Shown here in pieces: positions 49,726-57,278 of a DNA stretch of 64,000 bases. The notes under the pieces were generated by a model. The model had not been told where the DNA came from. It was given only the letters and a program-made list of their open reading frames with translations, and made no database searches. The number at the start of each line of letters is the position of its first letter. Positions within the stretch are counted from its first letter, which is position 1. The DNA is taken from NCBI RefSeq assembly GCF_019468465.1, contig NZ_CP080519.1, forward strand, positions 5,878,501-5,942,500, given 5' to 3'. Origin of the DNA: Amycolatopsis sp. DSM 110486. GTDB lineage: Bacteria; Actinomycetota; Actinomycetes; Mycobacteriales; Pseudonocardiaceae. The position numbers and the translations under genes were made by a program.

Positions 49726-50277
49726 TCAGGCGGCGGTCCACGCGTGCTCGGTCAGGCTCGGGTGCAGGGGAGCGGCCACGAGCCGGTTGGCGAACGTCGA
49801 AAGCGTGTACGCGCCGATGCCCAGCACCACCTCGAGTGCCTGCCGCGGGGTGTAGCCGGCGGCGAGGAACGCGTCGAGGTCAGCAGCAGGCACATCACCG
49901 GTCGTCGCGAACGTGGTCAAGGCGAACTGGCGCAGCGCCTCCAGCCGAGGCACGGGCAATGGCGCCGACGCGCGCAGCGCGGCGATCAGCGAAGCCGGCG
50001 CGTCGAGCTGCACCAGCTTCGCGGTGTGCATCGCGACGCAGAAGTGGCAGCTGTTGCGCGTGGATACCACCAGGATCAGCGTCTCGCGCTCCAGCAGCGA
50101 CAACGTGGTGGTCTCGAACAGGGCGCTCAGCTTGAGGAACCCGTTCAGCAGCTCCGGCGACGTCGCCAACCGGGCGACGGCGGCCGGCAGTGAGCCGAAC
50201 TGGGCTTCGGTCGCGGCCAGTGCGCGGCGGGCGGCCGGTGGGGCGGTCTCGGCGGTGTGCTCGGGGAAGTGCGGCAC
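49726..50277 (-). CDS. carboxymuconolactone decarboxylase/AhpD-like protein
   Basis: A 183-residue helical protein with the AhpD-type redox motif in STRNSCHFCVAMHTAKL (CxxC followed by His), in the CMD domain. The C-terminal half repeats the fold (LDAFLAAGYTPRQALEVVLGIGAYTLS). AhpD-like proteins reduce peroxiredoxin partners or act as small peroxidases. The GTG at 50277 has AGGAGGG upstream. It is divergent from the MarR regulator and probably controlled by it via repeats at 50301-50346. Confidence 0.88.
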   Translation of the reverse strand: MPHFPEHTAETAPPAARRALAATEAQFGSLPAAVARLATSPELLNGFLKLSALFETTTLSLLERETLILVVSTRNSCHFCVAMHTAKLVQLDAPASLIAALRASAPLPVPRLEALRQFALTTFATTGDVPAADLDAFLAAGYTPRQALEVVLGIGAYTLSTFANRLVAAPLHPSLTEHAWTAA

Positions 50278-50300
50278 GGAACCCTCCTGGGGTAAAGTCG

Positions 50301-50346
50301 TCAACGTGGTTGTCGAATTCCAGAAGGTAAACCTGGTTGTCGAATT
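50301..50346. promoter_or_regulatory. two operator-like copies of TGGTTGTCGAATT
   Basis: Exact 13-bp direct repeats TGGTTGTCGAATT lie at 50307-50319 and 50334-50346. Each sits in an imperfect inverted repeat of the form TCGTCAAC-GTG-GTTGTCGA. They lie between the divergent AhpD-like and MarR starts, with the second ending 11 bases before the MarR start, as expected for an autorepressor site. Confidence 0.65.
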
Positions 50347-50357
50347 TGGCAAGCGGC

Positions 50358-50819
50358 ATGGCTGACGCGCCCGGCTTCGAGCTGCCGTTGCTGCTGTTCT
50401 CGGGCTTCCGCACGCTGATCGACGACCTGCACGCCGAGCTCGCCCGCCAGGGGCACCCCGACGTGCGCCCCGCGTTCGGCTTCGCGATGCAGGCCATCGG
50501 ACCGCGCGGGGCCACCGCGTCGGAGCTGGGCAAGCGGCTCGGCGTCTCGAAGCAGGCCGCGGGCAAGACCGTCGACCGCCTGGAGCAGCTCGGGTACGCC
50601 GAGCGCGCCGACGACCCCGAGGACGCCCGCCGCAAGCTCGTGCGGCTCACCCCGCGCGGCATCGACTCCCTCGCCCGCTCCGCCGCCATCTTCGAAACGC
50701 TGCGCGCGAACTGGGTGGGCGAGCTCGGCGCCGACCGCGTCCGCGCCCTCGAAGCCGACCTGCGCACCATGACCGGCGGCGGCTTCCGGCTCGACGTCGC
50801 GGGCTGGTTCGCCGGGTAG
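50358..50819 (+). CDS. MarR-family regulator
   Basis: A 153-residue winged-helix regulator: GATASELGKRLGVSKQAAGKTVDRLEQLGYAERADDPEDARRKLVRLTPRG holds the recognition helix (key VSKQAAGKTVDRLEQLGY) and the wing (DARRKLVRLT). ATG 50358 is chosen; it lies close to the operator. Divergence from a CMD/AhpD gene suggests it senses oxidants or phenolics. No cysteine is present, so sensing is not by thiol oxidation. Confidence 0.9.
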   Translation: MADAPGFELPLLLFSGFRTLIDDLHAELARQGHPDVRPAFGFAMQAIGPRGATASELGKRLGVSKQAAGKTVDRLEQLGYAERADDPEDARRKLVRLTPRGIDSLARSAAIFETLRANWVGELGADRVRALEADLRTMTGGGFRLDVAGWFAG

Positions 50820-50823
50820 CGCG

Positions 50824-52029
50824 TCAGCCGTTGCGCGACTCCTGGGCCAGCTTCGCCACCTGGCTCGTCAGCAAGTCGATCTCGCCCTCGGTGTTGTAGT
50901 AGTGCACCGACGCGCGGACGAGGTCGGGCAGGTCGCGGGCGGTGAAGTCGTACTGCGCCGAGGTCGCGTGGGTCACGCTCGTGTTGATCTTCGCGGCCGA
51001 AAGCCGCACCTTCACCTGCTCCGCGCCGAGGCCGTCGAGGCTGAACGCGACGAGCCCGCACTTGCGCGCGCCGACGTCGTGCACCCGCACGCCGTCGAGG
51101 TCACCGAGGCGGCCGCGCAGCGTCGCGCCCAGCTCGGCCACGCGGTGCTCGATCGCCGGCAGGCCCCATTCGAGCGCGTAGTCGACGGCCGCGCCGAGCC
51201 CCAGCACGGCCGCGTAGTCGCGTTCCCAGACCTCGAACCGCTTCGCCGTGGGGTCCACCACGAACTCGTCCGGCGACTCCCAGCTGGCCGAGTGGAGGTC
51301 GAGCATCGCCGGCTCGAGCTGCTCGCGCAGCCGCGGGTGCACGTAAAGGAAGCCGGTGCCGCGCGGCCCGCGCAGGTACTTGCGGCCGGTAGCCGACAGT
51401 GCGTCGCACTGCAGCAGCTCCACGTCGAGGTCGAGCTGCCCGGCCGACTGGCACGCGTCGAGCAGGAACGGGATCCCGGCCTCGCGCGCGACCTTGCCGA
51501 TCTCCTCGGCCGGGTTCACCAGGCCGCACTGCGTCGGCACGTGGCTCACGGCGATGAGCTTCACGTCGTCGTCGATCAGGCGGCGCAGGTCGGCCACGTC
51601 GAGCTGGCCGGTCTCGTCGTCGGCGACCACCTCCACGCGCGCCCCGGTGCGGCGCGCCACCTGGAGGTAGGCGATCGCGTTGCTCGCGTACTCGGCGCGG
51701 GAGGTCAGGATCCGGTCGCCCGGGCCGAAGCGCAGCGCGTAGAAGACCGCCTGCCACGAGCGTGTCGCGTTGTCCGTGATCGCGATGTCCTCGGGCGCGG
51801 CGTTGATCAGCCTCGCCACGGACGTGTACACGGCCTCGGTGCGCTCGGCCGCCGCCGCGGCGGCCTCGTAGCCGCCGACCAGCGCTTCGGCTCGCAGGTA
51901 GTCGACCATCGTGTCGGTGACGCGGGCCGGCGGGAGCGCCGAACCGGCGTTGTTGAAGTGGACGACGCCGGTGCAGCCGGGCGTCTCGGCGCGGGCGCGG
52001 GCCACGTCGGCGGGCTGGATGCTGACCAT
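50824..52029 (-). CDS. class V aminotransferase (PLP-dependent, selenocysteine lyase/IscS-like fold)
   Basis: A 401-residue fold-type I PLP enzyme. The PLP lysine is in LSATGRKYLRGPRGTGFLYV, the Asp and Gln are in FLLDACQSAGQLDLDV, and the His stacking residue lies in IAVSHVPTQCGLVNPAEEI. It lacks the conserved C-terminal Cys loop of cysteine desulfurases. The likely reaction is transamination or beta-elimination of an amino acid. It is divergent from the GntR gene at 52075 with a shared operator region. Confidence 0.9.
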   Translation of the reverse strand: MVSIQPADVARARAETPGCTGVVHFNNAGSALPPARVTDTMVDYLRAEALVGGYEAAAAAAERTEAVYTSVARLINAAPEDIAITDNATRSWQAVFYALRFGPGDRILTSRAEYASNAIAYLQVARRTGARVEVVADDETGQLDVADLRRLIDDDVKLIAVSHVPTQCGLVNPAEEIGKVAREAGIPFLLDACQSAGQLDLDVELLQCDALSATGRKYLRGPRGTGFLYVHPRLREQLEPAMLDLHSASWESPDEFVVDPTAKRFEVWERDYAAVLGLGAAVDYALEWGLPAIEHRVAELGATLRGRLGDLDGVRVHDVGARKCGLVAFSLDGLGAEQVKVRLSAAKINTSVTHATSAQYDFTARDLPDLVRASVHYYNTEGEIDLLTSQVAKLAQESRNG

Positions 52030-52038
52030 GTGAACTGA

Positions 52039-52067
52039 ATACAGTAGGGCCAGTCTGTATGCAATAC
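52039..52067. promoter_or_regulatory. overlapping inverted repeats, candidate GntR operator
   Basis: ATACAG (52039-52044) with CTGTAT (52055-52060), and GTAT-GCA-ATAC at 52057-52067, lie in the 45-base gap between divergent starts. GntR/FCD proteins bind sites of this sort. Confidence 0.6.
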
Positions 52068-52074
52068 TGCGCGG

Positions 52075-52692
52075 ATGACCAAGCGACTCCTGCGGGGTGA
52101 GCTCATCGAGGAGATCACCGCGCGCGTGCTCGACGGCCGGCTGGACGCCCGGATCAACGAGGTGCACCTCGCGCGCGAGCTCGGCGTGAGCCGCACGCCG
52201 CTGCGGGAAGCGCTGATCGGGCTCGCCGACCGCGGGCTGCTCGTCGCCGCGCCCGGTCGCGGGTTCCTCGTCGCGCCGCTCGACCCGGAGGAGGCCCGGC
52301 GGCTCTACCCGCTGGTCGCCGAGCTGGAGTCGCTCGCCTTGCGCTGGACCTCGCCGCTGGACCTGACCCTCCTGCCGGACGCGCTCGACGCGATCGCCGA
52401 CGAGATGGCGGCTCGGCCCGCCGGCGCCGATCTGTCCACTGTGGACGATCGCTGGCACGAGCTGTTGCTCTCCCGCTGCGGCAACCCGCACCTGCTGCGC
52501 TTGATCGAGCAGACCAAACCTCTGCTCAAACGCTACGAATCCGTGTACTTCGGCGGCCCCGAGCGGGCCGCCGAGAGTATCGACGAGCACCGGGGGATCG
52601 CCGACGCGCTGCGTTCCGGCGACGGGCCCGGCGCGACGGCGCTGCTCGTGCGCAACTGGGTCAAGGCACTGGCGTACCTCGAACGGAGCTGA
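52075..52692 (+). CDS. GntR-family regulator with FCD domain
   Basis: A 205-residue regulator: wHTH (INEVHLARELGVSRTPLREALIGLADRGLL) and a C-terminal all-helical FCD ligand domain (ELESLALRW, DDRWHELLLSRCGNPHLLRLI, DEHRGIADALRSGD) with candidate metal-binding Asp/His. It likely controls the divergent aminotransferase in response to its substrate or a product. It starts at ATG 52075. Confidence 0.9.
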   Translation: MTKRLLRGELIEEITARVLDGRLDARINEVHLARELGVSRTPLREALIGLADRGLLVAAPGRGFLVAPLDPEEARRLYPLVAELESLALRWTSPLDLTLLPDALDAIADEMAARPAGADLSTVDDRWHELLLSRCGNPHLLRLIEQTKPLLKRYESVYFGGPERAAESIDEHRGIADALRSGDGPGATALLVRNWVKALAYLERS

Positions 52693-52696
52693 ACGT

Positions 52697-53464
52697 ATGA
52701 AGGTCTTCGCGCACCTGTCGGACATCCACCTCGACGGCGGCGAACGCGCCGACGCGCGCGCCGCCGCGGTGCTCGACTACCTGCGCGCCCTCGAGCGCCC
52801 GGTCGAGGCCGTGTTCGTGACGGGCGACCTCGCCGACCACGGCCTGCCCGAGGAGTACCGCCGCGCGACCGAGCTGCTCAAGCACCCCGCGCCCGTGCTT
52901 ACGTGTCCTGGCAACCACGACGTGCGCGAGGCCTTCCGCGAGGTCCTGCTCGGCGAGCCGGCGAGCGTCGCCCCGGTGAATGTCGCCACCGATGTGAACG
53001 GCGTCCTCGTGGCCATGTGCGACTCGACGATTCCCGGCGAGGGCGCGGGTTATCTCGAAGACGCGACGCTCGCGTGGCTCGACGAAGCGCTCACCGCCCA
53101 CGACGGTCCCGCGTTCGTCGCGTTCCACCACCCGCCGGTCGAGGTCGGCATCCCGCTCGTGGACGCCATCCGCCAGACCGGCGAAGACCGCCTCGCCGAG
53201 GTCCTGCGGCGCCACCCGCGGGTGCTCGCGCTGCTCTGCGGCCACGTCCACACCGGCGCCGCCACCACGTTCGCGGGCGTGCCCGTGCGCGTCGCCCCGG
53301 GCGTCGTCTCCGGTGGGCTGCTGCCCGTCGAGCCCGGCGCCGACCGCTCCTGGGCCGAGGGCGGGCCGATCGACCTCGAGCGGCCGCCGTCGCTGCTGCT
53401 GCACGTGCGGCACGACGACGGCCGGCTCACCACCCACCAGCGGGTGGTGCCGTTCAGCGGCTGA
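52697..53464 (+). CDS. calcineurin-like metallophosphoesterase (CpdA type)
   Basis: A 255-residue phosphoesterase with all the metal-binding blocks: SDIHLDGG, GDLADHG, CPGNHDVRE, VAFHHPP and GHVHTGA. The class hydrolyses cyclic nucleotides or other phosphodiesters with two metal ions. It starts 4 bases after the GntR gene stop, so the two may share a transcript. Its 3' end overlaps the convergent CocE-type gene by 11 bases. Confidence 0.92.
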   Translation: MKVFAHLSDIHLDGGERADARAAAVLDYLRALERPVEAVFVTGDLADHGLPEEYRRATELLKHPAPVLTCPGNHDVREAFREVLLGEPASVAPVNVATDVNGVLVAMCDSTIPGEGAGYLEDATLAWLDEALTAHDGPAFVAFHHPPVEVGIPLVDAIRQTGEDRLAEVLRRHPRVLALLCGHVHTGAATTFAGVPVRVAPGVVSGGLLPVEPGADRSWAEGGPIDLERPPSLLLHVRHDDGRLTTHQRVVPFSG

Positions 53465-55079
53465 AGACGGGCAGCGTGACCCGCGACGGGTGCGCCGCGT
53501 CGTGGAAGATCTCGAACCGGTTCGCCTTGCCGTCGACGGCGCTCGCCACCGGTTCGCCCGTGCCGTGGTTACGGGCGAAGCGCGGGAACGCACCGCCCGC
53601 CACCTGCACGCGCAGCCGGTGGCCGCGGCGGAACCGGTAGGCCGTCGGGTCGAGCTGAACCCGCACCGTCACGATCCCGTGGGCGTCCGCCTCGGGCGCG
53701 CCGGGCCGCAGCCGGAGGATGCCGTCGGTGACGTTGCGGGAGCGCCCGTCCTGGTCCACGTCGCAGAGCCGCACGTACACGTCGGCGTGGCCGAGTTCGG
53801 TGCGCACGAACACGGTCGCGCTCGCCTCGCCGATCACGTCGAGGTCGGCGATCAGCGGTTCGCCGGTGAACACGAGCACGTCGTCGCGGGCCTCGACCAC
53901 GTTGTTGTCCTGCTGCTTGTTGGTGCCCGTCAGCAGTGGCCCGCCGACCGCGGGTGTCGGGTCGGCGGGGTCGTAGGTGAACGCGGTGGGCCGGGCTTCG
54001 CCGTCGACCACCTCGCCGAGGCCGCCGATCGGCCGCAGGTGCGAGTCGGTGGCCGTGGACTCGGGCGGCCACGCGTCGAAGTCGAGCCAGGTCGCCGCCT
54101 GCTGCAGGTACAGCCGCACGGGGGAGCGCTGCAGCTGCGCGCGGTCGTCGAGCAGGTGCGCGCGCAGGAACCCGACCTGGTCCTGCACGGAGATCCGCAG
54201 GCTGGCCGGGTCGCCGTGGGCCCACGGCCCGATCGTGATCCGCGGCGCGCGCCCGGCGTCCTGCAGCGTGCGGAAGTCGCGCAGCTGCCCCTGGATGAAC
54301 AGGTCGTACCACCCGGTGACCATGCTGACGGGCACGGTGAGCCCGGCGACCTCCGCGCTGTGGTCGGACATGGCCCAGTAGCCGTCGTCCGGTTCGGCGT
54401 GGGTGGTCACGTCGCGCAGGAACAGCACCTGCTTGCCGATCGCGGCCACATCGGCGGCGTTCAGCGGCAGGTGCGCCATTGCGCGGCGCGTCTTGCGCGT
54501 CTGCACCGGGTTCGGCAGCCCGCCGAACCGCTCCTCCTGCCGGCCGATCATGGCCGACCACGACACCATGTTGTCGGCCGCGAGCACCCCGCCCGGGTAG
54601 AACGTGCTCACGAACTCCGAAGCCGTCACGCCCAGCGCCATCGCCTCGAGCGGCGGGTCGAGGTAGGGCCCGATCGCCCATTGCGTGTGCCCGAGGTAGC
54701 TCAGGCCCGCCGTCGCCAGCCGCCCGTCGCACCACGGCTGCTCGCGCAGCCACTCGGCGGTGGCGATGCCGTCCTCGCGTTCGAGGTGGAACGGGCGGAA
54801 CTCGCCCTCGGAGCCGAACGTGCCGCGCGTGCTCTGCACGACTGTCTGCAGGCCGTGGCGCGCGAAGACGCTGCCGAAGAGCGCGGCGATCGGCCCGCTG
54901 CGCCCGTACGGCGTGCGCACGAGCACGACCGGCCCCGAACGCCGGCCGGCCGGCGTGTACCGGTCGGCCACGAGGTGGACCCCGTCGGGCATGGGTATCC
55001 GCAGGCCCTTGGTGGCGACGGGGGCCGGGCCCTCCGCCTTCGGGAGACCGAGCAGGAGGTCGGCGATGCGCTGCAGCAC
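53454..55079 (-). CDS. CocE/NonD-type X-Pro dipeptidyl-peptidase-like hydrolase
   Basis: A 541-residue alpha/beta hydrolase. The nucleophile motif is AGLSYLGHTQW (GxSYxG), the fold continues to MVTGWYDLFIQGQL (Asp region) and TIGPWAHGDPA (His). The C-terminal X-Pro jelly-roll domain follows (RVQLDPTAYRFRRGHRLRVQV). The family includes cocaine esterase, glutaryl-7-ACA acylase and X-Pro dipeptidases; the substrate cannot be told. No signal peptide is present. Confidence 0.9.
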   Translation of the reverse strand: MLQRIADLLLGLPKAEGPAPVATKGLRIPMPDGVHLVADRYTPAGRRSGPVVLVRTPYGRSGPIAALFGSVFARHGLQTVVQSTRGTFGSEGEFRPFHLEREDGIATAEWLREQPWCDGRLATAGLSYLGHTQWAIGPYLDPPLEAMALGVTASEFVSTFYPGGVLAADNMVSWSAMIGRQEERFGGLPNPVQTRKTRRAMAHLPLNAADVAAIGKQVLFLRDVTTHAEPDDGYWAMSDHSAEVAGLTVPVSMVTGWYDLFIQGQLRDFRTLQDAGRAPRITIGPWAHGDPASLRISVQDQVGFLRAHLLDDRAQLQRSPVRLYLQQAATWLDFDAWPPESTATDSHLRPIGGLGEVVDGEARPTAFTYDPADPTPAVGGPLLTGTNKQQDNNVVEARDDVLVFTGEPLIADLDVIGEASATVFVRTELGHADVYVRLCDVDQDGRSRNVTDGILRLRPGAPEADAHGIVTVRVQLDPTAYRFRRGHRLRVQVAGGAFPRFARNHGTGEPVASAVDGKANRFEIFHDAAHPSRVTLPVFSR

Positions 55080-55139
55080 AGGTTTACCCCTTTCACCAAG
55101 CCGGACGCTTTCGAAGCTACCCGTCTCGCGTGAGCGGGG

Positions 55140-56102
55140 TCACGCAGCGCGCGGGCGGCCCTCGAGTTCCGCGGTCACCCGCAGCGCCGGGTTCGTGAAC
55201 GGTTCGAGCACGCCGGCGTCGACCCCGCACCGCTCCAGCGCCGCCGCGAGCACGGCATGCCGCGCGCGATCGCCGCCGTCGGCGATCTTCAGCGCCACGG
55301 CCGTGCCGTCGGGCAACGCGGCGAGCTGCACGGCCTCGAACCCGTCCTTCGCGAGGAGCCCGGGCACCGCGCGCATCACCGCGGTGACGTCCCGCCGGGT
55401 GCCGCCCACGAGGTCCGGGTGCTGCCGGATCCCTTGGGCCACCAGGCTTTCCGGTGTGCCGGGCGCCGCGGTCGCCAGCCGCGAGGCCGCTCGGGCGAGT
55501 CCCCGCAGCGACATTGCGAACAGCGGCGCACCGCACCCGTCGACGGCCACGCGCGGCACGGTCTGCCCGGTGAGGTCTTCGACGGTCGCGCGGATCGCGA
55601 GCTGCAACGGGTGCCCGGGCTCGAGGTACGTGCGCGGGTCCCAGCCCTGCTCCCGGCAGGTGGCGAGCATGGCCGCGTGCTTGCCGGAGCAGTTGTGCGC
55701 CAGGCGCGCGGGCGGCCGGCCCTCGGCGACCCACGCGTCGCGTTCGACCGGGTCGAACGGGTAGTCGGCCGGGTTGCCGAGGTCCTCGGCGGTCAGGCCA
55801 TGGCCGGCCAGCACGGCGGCCGCGGCGTCGAGGTGCCGGCGCTCGCCCGAGTGACTGGCCGCGGCGATCGCGAACCCCGCAGGCGGCAGCCGCAGGCCCA
55901 GCCGTGCCATCGCCGTGGCCTGGAGCGGCTTCACCGTCGAACGCGGGTACATCGCGACGTCCGGGTCGCCGGCGGAGAAGAGCGTGGACCAGTCCGGCGC
56001 GAGGGCGATCACCGAACCGTGGTGCACGCCTTCGACCATGCCGTCGCGCACGAGGTGGACCAGGGGGACGTGGCGCGGCACGCGCTGTTCGGGAGTGCTC
56101 AC
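55140..56102 (-). CDS. L-asparaginase II family protein
   Basis: A 320-residue protein of the AnsA/asparaginase II (PF06089) family, recognised by LVRDGMVEGVHHGSVIAL, the catalytic-like STVKPLQATAM (S-x-x-K), HNCSGKHAAML and DGCGAPLFAMSLRGLA. It hydrolyses asparagine to aspartate and ammonia. Its GTG start overlaps the stop of the upstream 42-codon ORF (GTGA). It lies downstream of a GntR regulator, apparently in one operon. Confidence 0.9.
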   Translation of the reverse strand: MSTPEQRVPRHVPLVHLVRDGMVEGVHHGSVIALAPDWSTLFSAGDPDVAMYPRSTVKPLQATAMARLGLRLPPAGFAIAAASHSGERRHLDAAAAVLAGHGLTAEDLGNPADYPFDPVERDAWVAEGRPPARLAHNCSGKHAAMLATCREQGWDPRTYLEPGHPLQLAIRATVEDLTGQTVPRVAVDGCGAPLFAMSLRGLARAASRLATAAPGTPESLVAQGIRQHPDLVGGTRRDVTAVMRAVPGLLAKDGFEAVQLAALPDGTAVALKIADGGDRARHAVLAAALERCGVDAGVLEPFTNPALRVTAELEGRPRAA

Positions 56103-56227
56103 CGTTCGGCCTTCTCGAACGCGCTCATGGAGATGTGGTGGGACTTCAGCGCCTTGTTGTAGCCGGCGTCACCGGCGTCGGCGTGCTTCTCCGTTTCGCC
56201 GGACGACGGAAGGGTCTGCGCACTCAC
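56099..56227 (-). pseudogene. 42-codon remnant of an amino acid (asparagine) permease
   Basis: It encodes SAQTLPSSGETEKHADAGDA followed by GYNKALKSHHISMSAFEKAER. The segment HADAGDAGYNKALKS is the cytoplasmic N-terminus of AnsP-like permeases, which continue (R..xMIAIGGAIGTGLF). Here it runs straight into nine unrelated residues and stops. Nearly the whole transporter has been lost without breaking the frame or the GTGA coupling to the asparaginase. The GTG start at 56227 follows the GntR stop at 56233 closely. Confidence 0.7.
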
Positions 56228-56232
56228 GTTTT

Positions 56233-56958
56233 TCAGTCGTTCCTGTTCTGCTTCGCCGTGCGGCCCGGCCGCACGATGGTGGTCAGCGCCTGCTCGACGT
56301 GCGCGAGGTGCGCCGTCATCGCGGCCACGGCCGCCTCTTCGGAGCCCTCGGTGATCGCCGTGACGATCCGCCGGTGCTCCACGTTCGACTCCGCGCGCCG
56401 GTCGCCCAGCTGGTTGAGGAAGGCCGACTGGCGGGCCAGCGCGTCGCGGATCTCCTCGATGACCTTGGCGAACACCGGGTTGCCCGAGGCTTGGGCGATG
56501 GTGATGTGGAACAGCGAGTCGAGTGCCACCCACGCCGTGTTGTCGGTCTCGAGCTCCATCCGCTCGGCGAGGTGGCCGAGCAGGTCGAGGTGGTCGGCGT
56601 CGCGGCGCAGCGCCGCGTAGCCGGCCACGGGGATCTCGACGTGGCGGCGCACCTCGATGAGGTCGCGGGCCGAATAGTCGCCGAAAGTGGGGTTCTCGGC
56701 CGGGCCGGTCGCGGTGACGAACGTGCCCTTGCCGGTGCGGGAGACGGTGAGCCCGAGCGCCTGCAGCCCGCGCAGCGCCTCGCGGATCACCGAGCGGCTG
56801 ACCTCGAACTCCTTGCTCAGCGCGGCTTCGGACGGCAGCTTGTCGCCCACGGCGTACTCGCCGCGTTCGATGGCGCGGCGCAGGTAGGCCAGCACAGCCT
56901 CCATGGCGCTCACGCGACGGGGGCCTTGTCCGGCTGTCTGGCTGTCAGACAGGTTCAT
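56233..56958 (-). CDS. GntR-family regulator with FCD domain, asparagine-operon type
   Basis: A 241-residue regulator: wHTH (YAVGDKLPSEAALSKEFEVSRSVIREALRGLQALGL) and FCD domain (SLFHITIAQASGNPVFAKVIEEI, EHRRIVTAITEGSEEAAVAAMTAHL). It heads the transcript with the permease remnant and asparaginase, so it likely controls them in response to an amino acid. A CTGTCTGACAGCCAGACAG-type repeat is embedded in its first codons and could be an operator. Confidence 0.9.
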   Translation of the reverse strand: MNLSDSQTAGQGPRRVSAMEAVLAYLRRAIERGEYAVGDKLPSEAALSKEFEVSRSVIREALRGLQALGLTVSRTGKGTFVTATGPAENPTFGDYSARDLIEVRRHVEIPVAGYAALRRDADHLDLLGHLAERMELETDNTAWVALDSLFHITIAQASGNPVFAKVIEEIRDALARQSAFLNQLGDRRAESNVEHRRIVTAITEGSEEAAVAAMTAHLAHVEQALTTIVRPGRTAKQNRND

Positions 56959-57278
56959 GGAACGAGATCGTGAAGTTCCGCCGAACCGGTGTCAAGTCAG
57001 GTGGAGGTCTGCCACATCCGGACTGGGGGAATCACCGGAATTCTGTGGGCCGGTTCACTCGCCCCGGTTCTGTCGGTGGGGCGTGCGAGGGTGTCGCCGT
57101 GGCGTCACCCGCGAAGGTTTCGTCGGGCCCCGGGCGGCATGTCGGCGGGCGCGGCGGGCGGGTGAGGAGAGAGGATCCCTACCGAGCCGCACAGCGCGAG
57201 CGCGGACTAGGGTGGAGGACCCCGGGCCGCGCCGCAGCAACAACCGGGAAGCCGTCTGCCTAGGGGAGGTTTTCGCTG

